Shown piece by piece: positions 13,953 through 26,663 of a stretch of DNA of 64,000 bases. Source of the stretch: Semisulcospira habei (taxonomy: Eukaryota > Mollusca > Gastropoda > Semisulcospiridae); contig BTPG01000005.1 of the NCBI GenBank assembly GCA_036245525.1, positions 131,500,290 to 131,564,289 on the forward strand. Direction: 5' to 3'. Numbering within the stretch: the stretch's first letter is position 1; every line of letters starts with the position of its first letter. Under the pieces are notes generated by a model, which ran no database searches, was not told where the DNA came from, and saw only the letters and a list, made by a program, of their open reading frames with translations. The position numbers were made by a program, and so were the translations under genes.

Positions 13953-14243
13953 ATACACATCAAATAAACTACACATGGCTAAATCCCCGAATAAACAAAC
14001 AAAACAAAACAAAAAAACAACGTACGTTTGACACTATCGTCATACGCACGCCCAGACACACGCACACTCACAAACTTAGTTTGTGGCAGTACAGCTCTCT
14101 GAAGGCAAAATACGGCAAGTCCACCATGACTATGTTGGAACTACCGTGTTTTGCCCCCAAAGGGAACTGTAGGTCAGTAGGTGTAAGTCTGCTCAGCTGG
14201 AAAGTCACGTGCAATCCTGAGGGCTGGGGCGGGGGGGGGGGGG

Positions 14244-15820
14244 TTACAGTTTAGACTTTTTTAACAACTGTATTGCCTGCGGAATGAAAGAAAATTTGAA
14301 TTTGCTCCTGTTACATTTCGGGCAGCGATAGAATCTTTTGGAGGAAGGGAGTTCAAAATGCGAGTGAAGTGGGTAGGTGGGGTCACTCAGGATTGCACGT
14401 GCTTTCCTAACCAGCACTCTCTCAGTCAGTTGAAGGAGGCTGTTGGTAGGTAAGCCGATGATTTTGGCGGCCGTCTTGGTAACGCGGTGCAGCACGTGTT
14501 TGTTTGCTGCAAACAATGCGGGGAAGAAACAGACTCCGTGAAGCTGACATACAAAAGTGACAGCAGTTTGAGGCTCACATTAAAAGATTTTAGTTTCCTC
14601 AGTATGTAAGTCTTTGTTGGCACTTTGTGCAAACAGTCTGCACGTGTGGGCCAAAGGTAAGTTTAGATTCAAGGGTCACGCCCAAATATTTGAAACTGTT
14701 AATAATTTCTACAGTTTTACCATCGATGGTTATGGCGCCGTCAAAGTAGCCTTTGCTGCGGAAATCAAAGACCATCTCTTTTGTCTTGGGAACACTTAAT
14801 TCCAAAAACACTTCTCTTGGCACCACGCAGACAGGTCGGCCGCTGTGTCCTTATACACACTGAAAGACTCGCTGTTGGTAAGTCGAGCCACCACTGCCAT
14901 GTCGTCAGCAAACGTGACGAAGGAAATGGAGTCGTTTTTACTGGGACAGTCGTTGGTATACATTGAGTAGATTACAAGGCCTGCCACACAGGCCTGTGAG
15001 GCGCCCGTGTTGGTGGTGATACTGGGGGAAAGGGTGTCGCCCACTCTAACACGGGGTCTGTCACTGAGAAAGCTGTACACCCAATGAATGAACGTAGGTG
15101 GAACTTGGCGATCTAGCAGCTTCTCAAGCATGTTGTGGCACTAAATGGTATTAAATGCGCTCGAATAGTGCACAAAGAGCACACGTGCGTAGGTGCCTGG
15201 AGTGTCCAGATGACTGGTAAGTAAATGCAGCAGAGTGGCCACCGCATCCTCAACACTGCGTCCATGCCGGTAGGCAAAGTGGTAAGGATCCAGCTTGTCC
15301 TGTACAAGTGGCACGAGTTTACTAAGGATCAGCTTCTCAAGGGATTTCATGGGGAGAAAGGTGAGGGCCACGTGTCTGTAGTCATTCAGTTCTCTAGGAG
15401 AGTTTTTTTTGGCGGACAGGTTAGTTAGTTAGTTATTTGGGTTTAACGTGGCGGAGAGGTACGATGGTGCTTGACTTCCACAGGGTGGCGACAACCCCGG
15501 AGTCTACGGATGTCTGATAAAGGGGCTGGTATGCAGGTGACAGCTCGCTTGCACAGCACAGGAGGAGACGACCCGACACGTTGTCAGGTCCAGCTGTCTT
15601 CCTGACGTCGGTGCTTTGGAACAGTCGCGTGACGTCATCCCCGGTGATGGTGATGGCGCCGGGGATGGTGGGCGGAACAGTATCCAAGAGTTACGTGCAC
15701 GTCGAATCGCGCGTAGAACCGATTCAGGTCCGCTGCGTCGGGCATGTTAGCCGTAGGGTGGCGGGTACTGGCGGGATCGGGACAACCGCCCATCAGTTTC
15801 AATGCCTCACGGGTGTTCAT
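14244..15820 (-). pseudogene. LINE reverse transcriptase relic, Rex1/CR1/L2-like
   Basis: Several minus-strand frames in order: FYARFDVH (about 15710), KTAGPDNVSGRLL (about 15595), a break with an inserted ttagttagttag/gtttaacgt segment at 15415-15455, then FLPMKSLEKLILSKLVP (15340) and HFAYRHGRSVEDAV. These are followed by a degraded catalytic segment (VLFVHYSSAFNTI), FVTFADDMAVVA (14920) and FKYLGVTLESKLTFGPHV (14690). It ends with a C-terminal piece at 14516-14244. At least four frameshifts or stops. The GPDNVSGRLL and MKSLEKL phrases are typical of Rex1/L2-type LINEs, so this is a different family from the 1859 LINE. Confidence 0.8.
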
Positions 15821-15969
15821 ACATATTTACTGTCTCTCCACTTTGTCCTTAAAGTTCTGCTTGGCTTTTCCAAGTTCAGCCCTAAGTGCGACGTTAGCCT
15901 CTCTGAATGTTGTTTTTGTCACCCTATCGAACTATGCAGTTTTCTTTAATTATCATGCAAAATTATAAA

Positions 15970-17040
15970 TATACACATATAAAACACACTAAAAGTGCGT
16001 GTGGTTTACGATTTTGATTTATTGATCAGCTCACAAACATGTGCTATTTCAATACAAAAGAAAACACGAATTCAGCTCTGGAATAACGGAATTGGCCGTT
16101 TACTGGGTGAACCAATACCTTCACTGTGAGCCAGAGATTCAATATTTGTTCATTCTGTTTGTTGCAGTGGACGCAGAAGGTGTGCCATAGCATAATATTG
16201 CCTGGTTTTGGCTTCTGAAATGAATTCTGTTTTATTTAGAGGAAGATTTTTCTGAACCTCATTTTAGTATCAGCGAAGATCGTGAATGGGGGTGCCCTTG
16301 TGCCACCGGCTATATCTCTGGTGTGTTCCTAAGGATTTTAGGGGAACATGGCTTAAACATCGTACATTCATTTTATTTATTTTAATGTCCCTCTGGCACT
16401 AAGAGTGATCGGGGACTACAACATCGTACACCTTGAAGCCCATCTTATATAGTACTAAGGGGGGGGGGGGGGGGGAATGCATGGTAGTCAGGTCTGGCCT
16501 ATGGAGTTTACTGTTCACATTAAAACCGGCGGCTGCACGCAAAAAGGAGTTAAACTTATTAATACGTTTGCAGGAAAACGTGAAATAAGCAACACATTAT
16601 TTGTGGGTAAAAATTAGTGACTGATCATCTCGAGGCCTCTTCAGTCTAAAGTATTAAGCCAATGGCGTATGTAGAAGGGGGTGGGCGGGGTGGAAGGAGG
16701 GAAAGAGGTATGGGGGATGTAGTGGGCCCAGAATATCCACTGATCCAACCCCTACCCCAATATGTTTGAGGGGAAAATTGTTTTTAAAAAATTGGGGCGG
16801 AGTGGAGGGGGGGGGGGGGATGTTGATTTCTTTCTTTGGAGACGGATGACTATCGCCCCCCAAACCTTCCCTCTCCCCGTTCGAAGTTTAGACCGACGCC
16901 ACCCTCTCTCCCCCCCCCCCCCCACCCCCCGCCCCCACCCCGAACACGCACACACTTGATCAAGCGTCGTATCTAGCGTCAGATCTCCTTGATAAAGCCT
17001 CTTATGATTTTTCCAGCATAATATCCTTCACTAACGTGCA
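15970..17040. other. Intergenic; poly-G/C tracts and a dispersed repeat
   Basis: G tracts at 16460-16475 and 16806-16820, C tract at 16911-16930. 16090-16260 resembles 44300-44440 (shared gtgagccagagattca), so it is a dispersed repeat. No gene. Confidence 0.5.
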
Positions 17041-17271
17041 ATGACTATGAGCACGAGGAATGCTAAATCACTGGGATCATCCGAATCACTGAAGTGTTTC
17101 CGATGGTTCCAAAGATGTCCCATTTATTTTGCTCGTCAGTGTATGACTGAACCCACTGCGTTCCCAGCAAACAAACAAAATCTTCGTGTCGACGTCGGCT
17201 TAGTTGGCCCACGCATAGTCATTGTGGCTAGTCCTGAGTACAGTCCATACGTTAACTGCTGTCATTATATG

Positions 17272-17363
17272 CTAACCCTTCGGGTGTCGGTAGCGGTTTT
17301 AGTCGCGCTGATTCCTGCAGGAATCATCGCGACTAAAACCGCTACCGACACCCAAAGGGTTAC
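17272..17363. mobile_element. Hairpin element, family D (copy 1)
   Basis: Near-perfect palindrome: taaccc...gtgtcggtagcggtttta on the left is mirrored by taaaaccgctaccgacac...gggtta on the right, with an attcctgcaggaat centre. Ends CTAA/TTAC, one base from TTAA on each side. Copies at 18716-18792 and, as a half, 27789-27829. Confidence 0.8.
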
Positions 17364-17444
17364 CTGTTGTCAGTACATCATGTATGGTATTGGTAATTGC
17401 GAACCATCACTGTCAATGGACGCAGATTGTGCCTTTGAAATCAT

Positions 17445-17612
17445 TTAAAATTCAACGTCAAAGAACCCCAGCCGTTCAAAGAACATGGAAACAAATTGGT
17501 GTTAGCAAACGGCACAGCTTCTCGTGAGCCCCGCAACTGCAGGGTTCACTAGGAGCTACGTCTATTACACCAGGATTGTGCTACCTTATCTCGGCAGTGA
17601 AGGAGTTGTGCA
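17445..17612. mobile_element. Hairpin element, family B (diverged copy)
   Basis: Starts at a TTAA, carries the family-B order (aacatgga..., hairpin core with gagccccgcaactgcagggt centre, then ctcggcagtgaaggagtt) but with many substitutions. An old copy. Confidence 0.5.
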
Positions 17613-17817
17613 ATGCGCAAATACAATCAACAATAGCGATGTTGACGTTGGCCCTTGGGGCGTTTTGCGGCAGCTGCGACACTTTTATACCCCTCCACTG
17701 ACAAAACACAGCGTACACACCTGCGACTGCAAAAGGCAAACGACTGATCTGCATAAACAGCCGCTCAAGAAACGATTTGAGTACATGTACAATATTTTAT
17801 TGTCCCGTGTTTATCCC

Positions 17818-18049
17818 TTAACTCATTCAGCCCGACGGCCGTATTTCCCAAATTTGGGAGGCGTCATCTGACTATGACTATGCACCAGTTGACTATGCAC
17901 CAGTTGCAGGAGATGGATCGACCATGATAATTCAAGGGCAGTGCCAGATTAGCTTGGCGCCGACAGGCGCCAAGCTAATCTGGCACTACCCTTGAATTAT
18001 CATGGTCGATCCATCTCCCGGTGTAGTGCGTCAGGGCTGAATGGGTTAA
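17818..18049. mobile_element. Hairpin element, family A (copy 1), TTAA-flanked
   Basis: TTAA at both ends, terminal inverted ctcattcagccc/gggctgaatggg, and a ~50-bp near-perfect stem centred on ggcgccgacaggcgcc. The left shoulder has a short internal duplication (gactatgcaccagtt twice). Family A has seven clear copies in this window. Confidence 0.85.
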
Positions 18050-18255
18050 GCTCTCAAGCGGAGGAAGTTACATATACGTATAAGGATGTAACAGGTTTAA
18101 GTGTGGGTCATAAATGTGGGTCATAAAGTGTGGGTCATAAATGCACAGTACCGATCTCTTCTGTGCACCGTCTGATATACACTTTACATTGATATACACT
18201 TTACCATTGTGATAACGTGTTTCTCAACCTATGAATGCGGCCACAGGCGTAATTT

Positions 18256-21200
18256 CTACCTGCTGGCAATGTATAAAAGAACGATCACCAGAGCAGCAAA
18301 AGTAGCGGCAAGGAAAACACCCACAACAAGAGCAGCGGCTGCATATGGAGTTTTAAAGAGAAAGACAAAGAGTGCAAAAAGAAGGATGTTGAAGATGCAG
18401 ACCAAGATGACAACAGTCAAAGTCAGGGCGGTTTTGATGTGCCGGCTTCTGTGCTTGCCCTCGGTGATCATGTGGGATCTCATCTCGCGCATGTGGCCGA
18501 CAAGGGAGCTCCAGAGCATGTCTGCATGTCCATCTCTTTGCTGAACAAACACACAAACACCAAACGATCCTTAGTTTTGTTTCTACTAGGGCGATTTTGT
18601 GTTTTTGTGCTTCGTTTCCAGCTGGAATTTCACTCGTATTACATGCATATCACCGCTTCTAAGCCCCTGAAGTGAATTTTCCTGTCGGCTTGCTCGTTAG
18701 TTTCGTAAATTAATATTAACCTCTGGCTGTCGGTTGCGGTTTTTGTCGCGATGATTCGCGACAAAAACCGCTACCGACAACCAAAGGGCTAAGTATTCAT
18801 TCTCAAAAAACACACAACTTAGTAACAGTAGTAAGCAAAACCAAAAATTAAAACAGGATGAGTGCCTGGTGACACGCGTGATGCTGATCTGGGGCCGGCG
18901 TTTATATTTTGCAAGCAAAGGTGCCATTCTGAATTCGTTCATCCCATTTCTCTACCAAGGCATCGGAGATGCACCTGCACATGCGCTTGAAGTAATCGCA
19001 CGGGTTATAGTCTTCACTCCTGAGCCTAACTCCTTACGCCCTGAGGACGAAATTATAATTTATTTTGTTGTGGATATCCTCTGAGGTCTGTATCTCAGTT
19101 CTGTAGACGGATCGACCATGATATTTCAAGATTGGTGTCAGAATTGCTTGGCGCCTCTAGGCGCCAAGCTATTCTGACACCAACCTTGAAATATCATGGT
19201 CAATCCACATCCTGTCGTAGTCTTTCAGGGCTTTATGGGTTAACACAGCGGTTGAAGTCTATATCGTGCTGCCGGCAATTACTGGTTTGGTTCTGGTTGC
19301 AGAAACATCCATCAAAGAAAGTCGTTTTCAGGTGGTGTACGAAGAATCCGCTTCTTTTCCAGCACAACTCAGTGACAGCCAAAATGTAGCCATTTAAAAA
19401 AAATGAATTAGCTTTCAACTACGAGCAGTGTAAAAAAAGTAAATAACCATATCAGTGGACGGATGCATGGCAAAGAACCCATCCCACCCTCTCTTCGTGC
19501 CTTTTCCCGGACCCCAGGAAGCAAAAGAAATACTGAAATTACATGGCTCGCGTTTGCTTTTAATATGTTCGAAACAGACAGACCAAAATTTTTTTAGACG
19601 CTTACTGGTAACTTATTTGTCTGACTCAAATGCATACGGCCAGTATGCAAAAAGTCTTCTGGCCGACTTGGCCAAAGTTGGTACGCGCACAGCCGTACGC
19701 TGTTCAACTTGTGGCCGACATCGGCCCGATGGTTTTTGCCAGCTGGGTAGTGTACTGACAAACCAATTTTAGAATTGAGAAAGGGAGGGATTGGGACCCA
19801 CTACCTACCGCAGTAGCAAAAAGGCTTCCGGACTAGTGCGGCCGTCGCAGGGCCGATGACCTCTGCTTACTGGGTATAGGCTTTCTCATCAAGTAGTGTA
19901 AACCACAGGTGTATTACCTGGTTAGAGACAACATAGCGGTTATTGGCATCCCTCAGGACACTTTTCAGCTCGGAGCAAACGTCCCTCAGTTCTTCTTCGA
20001 TGGGATTGTCCTGACGGTCTCCAAACGTTAACACCACAATCAAGCGACTGCAGAAATCGGCGTCGTGTCCCCAGTAGAGCTTCACTTGCCGGTAGATGGC
20101 GTATTCCTCCGGCGTGTATCTTAAGTCACATCTGACGGCAAGCAAGATGGCGGACGGGTAAGGTGAGGTGAGGCTCTTCCATCTGGACACTTCCTCCTGC
20201 ATCTTCTGGGTATTCATGTCTCCCACGTTCGTTATGTCCGGAGTGTCTATGACCTACAAATAGATAATATATAATACAAATAGATAATTTATACAAAACA
20301 AAAAGCAGACTCATGTTCCAATTCAATAAAAGTGCGAAAGACGCAAATGCCAAGCCACAAAAGCGGAACAGGTAGGAAGGACGTTAGAGAAATATGTTAA
20401 TACAAAACAGAACTGATTCAGTCGATACTGTGCTGAACTCCAGACTCAAACAACAGTTGTAAATTATCTATGGTCGATTGATCTCCAATCATTCATTTAT
20501 AGCCACGGACGCTCGACAGTGAATCATTTACCCCCTTCACTGTCTGGCCCATTTACTTCCAGCACCTCATGCTGTCCTGCTTAAAACGACCTACTCCAGA
20601 CAGTAGAGGGTTAAAGTTCGCCACAATCTCCTTATACATGTTCTCATTCTGTCTTACAATAACGTTGGGCAAAATTATGAAGATTAAATTTCGTACAATG
20701 AGAGTCTTTTCTGCTATTCTTCTCTTTTGTAAGCAGCAGGTGTACCTTCCATTACGCTCAAACGTCTGAGACAAACATCTGATACTTATGCCTACTCTCG
20801 TGGGTGATGAAAAGAAGGGTAGAAATGTCTTAGCTGTTGCAAGACAACATTGATAACCGTTGCATCGGCGAATTTTAGCAGTCAAAGACTGCCATGAAGC
20901 AGATCGCTTAACCCGTACACGGGGCCACTTGATGCTGGCTGTGTTTCTGCAGTCTTCGTTAATTCAACACTAGCTTCCAAGAGCGATGGATTCAAAGTGA
21001 CATCAGCAAGAGGCATAGATTCTCATGAGCCCCCGCAAATGCGGGGGCTCATGAGGATCTATGCCTCTTGCAGTTGGGTGGTTAAGGAAAAGTCCACCCG
21101 TGATGGTTCGAGATACATAACCACTATGTGGTGGCAGCGTAACCTCGCGAACCAAAAACGCTGAAAGTGTCATACCCTCTCTAATAATAAGTTAAATAGC

Positions 21201-21563
21201 TAGGTCGAATGCCGGTGTTTTTTTAAACCTCAAAACGCATAGTAAGTCTGGTTGTTGTTGTTGTTGTTATTGTTGTTTTGTTTTTGGTTTTATTTTCTGC
21301 GGCCATCTTATTGTAATACAGTGAACAATTTATTTTTAGGACGCAAGGTACAAAGACACTGACCTTGACATTCTGTCCATGTTTGACAGTGGAGGCTTCC
21401 TGCACGTGCTGCGTGGTAAAGGACATACTGCGGCCAGTAGAGAACTCATCTCTTCCCAGTATGGCGTTACCCAGAGAGCTCTTACCGTTCCCCGTCTTAC
21501 CCAAGAGTAAAATACTCTGTCCTGAAGGCTGCTGTCCGGAATTCCCTGGGAGATCGCCTCTCT
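18256..21563 (-). CDS. GIMAP/AIG1-like GTPase with C-terminal membrane anchor, three exons seen
   Basis: Exons on the minus strand: 21563-21364, 20253-19918 and 18540-18256 (stop TAG). Junctions follow AG|...|GT: tcaacag before the first, aag|gtcagt after it, tttgtag|GTCATAGAC, aaccag|gtaata, tgttcag|CAAAGAG. Exon 1 carries the P-loop GKTGNGKSS and the FSTGRSMSFTT switch-I region. Exon 2 (exactly 112 codons) starts with VIDTPD (G3) and holds VLTFGDRQDN in the family's conserved-box/G4 region. Exon 3 has a charged stretch, then two hydrophobic segments (about TALTLTVVILVCIFNILLFA and ALVVGVFLAATFAALVIVLL), so the protein is probably tail-anchored. AIG1/GIMAP GTPases act in immune cells and at membranes. 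The N-terminal exon with the start codon was not found. Introns hold hairpin elements at 18716, 19026 and 20908. Confidence 0.85.
18716..18792. mobile_element. Hairpin element, family D (copy 2), intronic
   Basis: TTAACCTCTGGCTGTCGGTT on the left mirrors ccgacaaccaaagggctaa on the right, around gcgatgattcgc. Lies in the last intron of the minus-strand GIMAP-like gene. Confidence 0.8.
19026..19243. mobile_element. Hairpin element, family A (variant copy 2), intronic
   Basis: Ends taactcc.../...tgggttaa. The stem aagattggtgtcagaattgc is mirrored on the right around ggcgcctctaggcgcc. Stem sequence differs from other family A copies, yet both arms differ together (ggtgtcagaat versus agtgccagatt), so the stem pairs almost fully. 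Lies in the last intron of the GIMAP-like gene. Confidence 0.75.
20908..21085. mobile_element. Hairpin element, family B, TTAA-flanked, intronic
   Basis: TTAA at both ends. The core catgagcccccgcaaatgcg with its mirror gcgggggctcatgaggatct lies between two gcatagat.../...atctatgc arms. It lies between exons 1 and 2 of the minus-strand GIMAP-like gene. Confidence 0.8.
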
Positions 21564-21722
21564 CTGTTGATAATGCTTTCCCGGTAAGCAAATGGTTATC
21601 GGGCCCACTGTCTGCTTGCGCACGTGGCTGTGCGAGAGCCGTTTGTGGCGAAACAAGGGCCCGTGCTAGTCTCTATCATTGAAATCAAGAAGTAATCGCT
21701 ACTTAGCACTAGTTATCGCTTC

Positions 21723-21945
21723 AATCGTTATAAATGTGAACATACCTGCTCGTCATTGTGTATCAGAATCATCAACAATGTCTTATAAATGTGAACATAC
21801 ATGCTCATCATTGTGTATCAGAATCATCAACAATATATTTATAAATGTGAACATACCTGCTCGTCATTGTGTATCAGAATCATCAACAGTACCGTTATAA
21901 ATGTCCACATACCTGCTCATCATTGTGTATCAGAATCATAACAAA
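21723..21945. repeat. Tandem repeat, ~56 bp x 4
   Basis: Four units of ataaatgtgaacatacctgc plus tcgtcattgtgtatcagaat plus catcaacaat. The fourth has tccacat for tgaacat and a changed end. Open frames across it are repeat artefacts. Confidence 0.9.
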
Positions 21946-22196
21946 TAATGTCAAACATCATTGTCAACATCGGCAAGATCGACAACAAGAACAGTTCAAC
22001 AACCACAAGATATTACCAGCAAATCATCACTATCACCATTATCATCGCCAACAGCACCATCGCCACCACCTCATCGTCATTTCACCAACACTGCCAACAC
22101 CAAAATCTATATCATCGCCATTACCATCCCATCATTATCATCATCATCATCATCATCATCATCATTATCAAGAACAAGGCGCACTGAAGATTTTTT
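21946..22196. repeat. CAT/ATC-rich low-complexity sequence
   Basis: Imperfect CAC/ATC triplets ending in a pure ATC run at 22134-22165. No gene. Confidence 0.7.
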
Positions 22197-22410
22197 GTAA
22201 CCCATTCAGCCCTGACGCATTACAGCAAGAGATGGGTCGACCATGATAATTCAAGGGTAGTGCCAGATTAGCTTGGCGCCTGTCGGCGCCAAGCTAATCT
22301 GGCACTGCCCTTGAATTATCATGGTCGATCCATCTCCTGCAACTGGTGCATAGTCATTAGATGACGTTTTCAAAATTTAGGAAATACGTGCGTCGGGCTG
22401 AATGAGTTAA
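22197..22410. mobile_element. Hairpin element, family A (copy 3)
   Basis: GTAA at the left end and TTAA at the right, terminal cccattcagccc/gggctgaatgag, central palindrome ggcgcctgtcggcgcc with ~50-bp arms. Inverted orientation relative to copy 1. Confidence 0.85.
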
Positions 22411-23770
22411 ACGATTTACCCATTACAGCAATGCTTCCCTGAGACATGGTATCCACTCGTTGTGCTCTGAAATTCAAAACGCAAAGAGTTAATAAACGAA
22501 ACCAAAACTGGTGACTGTCAGCGCTTACATTCCAGAAAAAAACGTACCAAGTAGCAAGAAAGAAAAAACCTGAAAAGGCAGTGAACTGTGCATTTTTCCC
22601 CTCCCGAGCTATTTTGGCTTGAACTATCATCCATGATCTTCTGATATAATACTCCACGGCTTAATAAATTACATTGTCTTCTTTCAGTCTCTTTTCAACT
22701 TTTTCATTGGCCTGGCTCTATTCGACATATTATCAAGATAGCATGTGATAAGTAGACTCCCTTCTTAGAAGAGGAGACCCATGTATAAAACACTTAAGCA
22801 AGAACGTCTCGCGCCACCGTCCAAAGAAAGGTAGAATCAATCCGAAACCAGGGTTTGATAGAGATTATATTGATGCATCTTAGGACAAAGCCAAATTTCA
22901 AAACTCAAACCGACGCAGAAGCAGTTCCAGTTTCATTGTTTCATATTATGATTAGGCACCATTTGCCTAATATGAAACACCAGGTCTCCTATTATGAAAC
23001 AGTGCGAATAGTTCTTTTTACAAGTTTCCCTTACATTTTGTTGGAAAATTAAAGTATGAGAGATTGTTAGCACATTTTATTGGCTCATTTAACATTAAAA
23101 GTGAGTTAAATATAATGAGTCATCCGCCACTGGTCGATCCATCCATTGTCCCTTGCATATCCAATTGTGGCAGCTTTTATCATTTTGAATTTTTGAGAAA
23201 CCATCAGAGCCACAGTCTTCTAATTTGGCACAGTGATCGTATTTGACAACAGCTTTGATTGTCATTTGCGTTGACCTCCATGAAAGGTCAAGGCTACAAA
23301 GGTCAATAAAGGGCGATTTTTTAAAAGAAACTTGTTATATTTTTTTAAAACTTGCCAAAAGAAAATAGATGTTTTGTTTGCAGCTCTACTAAAGTCAAAG
23401 GTCACGGGAAGTATGAAGGCTATTTATGTTAGGCTGTTACTGGTAATTCCTATGTGAACATTGCATTAAGACCCCAGTAGAAATGTGTTGCTAAGATTAC
23501 ACTGTCAATGCATATTAATTTTATTGGCTCCTTCCAAAGGTCAAAGGTCAGGCATGGTCAGCAAGTGTGTCGAAAATGTTATATGTATGGAGGAATAAAA
23601 AAGCTACTGTATTTAGGTTTTCCACCTCAGAAGTAAAACTTGATAAAATCTGGCATTATCGACACATTCAGATGCAAATTCAGGGGGAGGAGGCCGTTCC
23701 AGGATGCAAGGCTCCCAGGATATTTTTTATGTGTAATTTTCCCTTTTGGGGAGTTTGGAACAACCACCCC

Positions 23771-23773
<3 letters not shown>

Positions 23774-23842
<69 letters not shown>

Positions 23843-23875
23843 ACACCCACACCCACACCCACACACCCATCCACA

Positions 23876-23941
<66 letters not shown>
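23774..23941. repeat. (CA)n microsatellite with CCCACA variant
   Basis: CA dinucleotides interrupted at 23840-23877 by CCCACA units. Confidence 0.95.
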
Positions 23942-23944
<3 letters not shown>

Positions 23945-24825
23945 CGCCTCTTCTTGGAAATTGTAAACGGTCCTTGAGAATGTGGACCACCTCCTGTCGT
24001 TTGATTTTTCGCAGTGGCAAAAAGGTCTCCAGACCTCTCTCCCCCGTCCCTTGACCCCCCCCCCCTCCCCACTCGCACTAACACCAGCACCATGCACCCC
24101 TCGTTTGATAGTCAACAAGTAGTGCATTTGTAGGTCCTCATCCTCTTCACATTCTCAGCAACTGTGACATCGCCGACAGGAAGAGTTCCCATGAAAAGAC
24201 CTACGAAATCTCCAGCACGTTTTAACTAACCTCTACCTTAAAGAGAGGTCATTCGGAATAGTATTCGTGGTATAAAATGCATACATAGTTCCTTTCAAAC
24301 TTTTGCGCCTAAAGTTAACTTTTAAAAATGTGTGTGCGAAAAATGACTAGTCTTTACAAACAGATCGACCTATGATGACCTTGACCTTTTCTACAGATGA
24401 AAGATGTAGGTACAATTGTTCTTGTAAACTACAGTTGTGTCGAGTTTAAATTCTGTTTCTGTGAATGTTATAGTCCCTAAGAAGTTGCCTTATACAACCC
24501 GCACGCACACACACACGACGGCTGAAAACGGATGCATCGACGATTGGTGACTACATTTATACTGTTTCACATTTGCTGTCACACCTAAGTCAACAAGATT
24601 TGCTCTTGGAACAACTTTTTAGCCCCACCCCCTCCCGGCAGGCAGTAATGCGCCATTTTGTCTGTCTGAAAACATTCCCAACAATTGTGCACGACATCTT
24701 AACGTGGTATAGCGACATAAACTTGATTTTTGACATATCTGTCTTATTCTCATCGCTACCACTGGAGGCAAATATCGCTCTGAAACCTTTAGTAATTCAG
24801 CCCCAAGGAACCCCAACCGTCAAAT

Positions 24826-24952
24826 AAATATATGTCAGTTGTGTCAGCAAGAGCCAAAACTGCCATGACCCACCGCACCAGAGGGGCTCATGAGGATCTA
24901 TGTGTTTTGCAGATGGACCCTATTGAGAGTTTATCGGCTGTGAAGGGGTTAA
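24826..24952. mobile_element. Hairpin element, family B (diverged half copy)
   Basis: gtcagcaagagc..., gaggggctcatgaggatcta and ...cggctgtgaaggggttaa identify it. The left arm is degraded, so the hairpin no longer closes well. Confidence 0.55.
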
Positions 24953-26663
24953 GTCAAAATATCATCAAGCAAAATTTGACCAAAAAAATCGGGCTGTGGT
25001 TTCAGAGATATTGCCTGCACAAAGGCTCACACAAATATGACCTCTGCGACCTTCACCTTACAGGTCGTGAATTCATTCTGTTAAAGACATCACATAAATT
25101 ATGAGGGTAAGGCATCATTTCCTAAAATAAAATCAGAGCAAATCAGTACAGCGGTTTCAGAGGTATTCTCTACTCAATAATCTGCAAAACATGGCAACTA
25201 TGATCTTGACCTTGAGGTAGAGGAACAGTTAAGAGTGATGGCAATGTGTGATGTGGTAAAATACTATTATCTAAAATCTGGATTGAATAGGCCCAATGGA
25301 TTTTGAGGTATTGCCTAGCACACAAATCTGCACAAAACAAATATGGCCCCTCTGACCTTTGCCTTTAAGGCATTGACAAGATTCTTGTGTGCAACACTCT
25401 GTATCTTCACAAATATCACAATTTGCCATGTGGATCAAATCGTTTCGGTGTTTACAGCAACATTGCCTGGACAATGGCATACATAGTAAATGTAGCCCTT
25501 GTGACCTTGACCTTGACCTTGATGAAAGTGACATGATCCTGGTGTGGGATATTCTGTATTGAGAAAAAGTATGAACATCTGAAATTTGGAACAAACTGGT
25601 TAAATGATTTCCAATATGTACTGCTCCTTATATAAAACGCTGTTCTAAATATGAAACACGTTTCATATTAGGTGTCCTTCACATAATATGAACATGATAC
25701 CTCTCCAGGAAAATACGTGCCTCCAAAACAACAAAAAGAGAACCAAACTAATGCCGCTGGTTATCTGATCTCCAAAGACTGGTCTTTATGACAAGAGATG
25801 TCATTTTTTTAGAAATCACAAAACTGAATGTTGGTGTAGTTGTTTCAAAATGGCTGAAAATAAGATCAGAAGGGTCAAAAATAACATTTTCTCGGCGTGT
25901 TTTCGTTTTCATCACGCCTGACATTCTTGTACCGGAAATAAGGCTAAGTAAAGTAGTTCTATATTACTGCACAGACAAAATTTGGAAAAGTTTATTCCGT
26001 TTCGGGAGCAGGGTGTTTCATAATAGGCACTGTTTCATAATCGCGGGGCTAATCCCCTAAATGTTACGATGGTAACGTTACTCGCAAAGCGTTTCCCCCA
26101 AATAAATCTTTGGCCAATCACATATTTCGGTACAAACTTACACTAATCTTCTTTCAGTCAAACCTCTAAACACAAATATGGCAATAAATAAAATAATTTA
26201 GGGGGCTACGCAACAAAAAGAACTATGTAGGTCTTATGTTATACCGCTGGTACCAGTTTCATACAAAACATAACTGAGTAATTGGATAAGTCAGATAATA
26301 TCAACGACAGGAAAATTCAACTGAAGCGAAGGCCCTATCACGTACTGACCGTATTTGAAGCGGCGAAGAAACAAAAATATATGAAAATAAAAGGGGATTG
26401 CGCAACAAAATAACTATATGCACGCTTTGTGTTCGGTCTATGTTACCAATTTCACACAAAAGAATGACTGGGAATGTGTTATGTTAAACAAAAATACATG
26501 AGAGAAATTCCAGTCGAATGCAGTTCGCGCGAACTTGTTGACTGATATACGGGAGCATGGAAATTTACGTCCCTCTCTACGTCACACGTAACGTTTGGGG
26601 TCCTTTCAAGGGTATACTTCACGCTTATACTTTTTACAGTTGAAGACAAAATCGTTGCATTAC

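Larger units (their letters stand above)
22900..26060. repeat. TGACCTT-rich repeat region with subterminal TTTCATAATA motifs
   Basis: Contains many AGGTCA/TGACCT half-sites, often in tandem (aaaggtcaaaggtca at 23537, tgaccttgaccttgacctt at 25501). tattatgaaacagtgcg at 22990 and its inverse near cataataggcactgtttcat (26019) sit at the two ends, suggesting one ~3.1-kb dispersed element. A (CA)n tract at 23774-23941 and a family-B hairpin at 24826-24952 lie inside. No convincing protein. Confidence 0.45.

Noticed and set aside
17041..17448. 135-codon open frame
   Set aside because: Half of it is the family D palindrome read through; no domain and no splice support.
19455..19772. 105-codon open frame between GIMAP exons
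   Set aside because: Lies on the opposite strand of a GIMAP intron, with no recognised domain or second-site support.
21723..21945. Possible CRISPR-like array
   Set aside because: Units are contiguous ~56-bp tandem repeats without variable spacers, in eukaryotic DNA.
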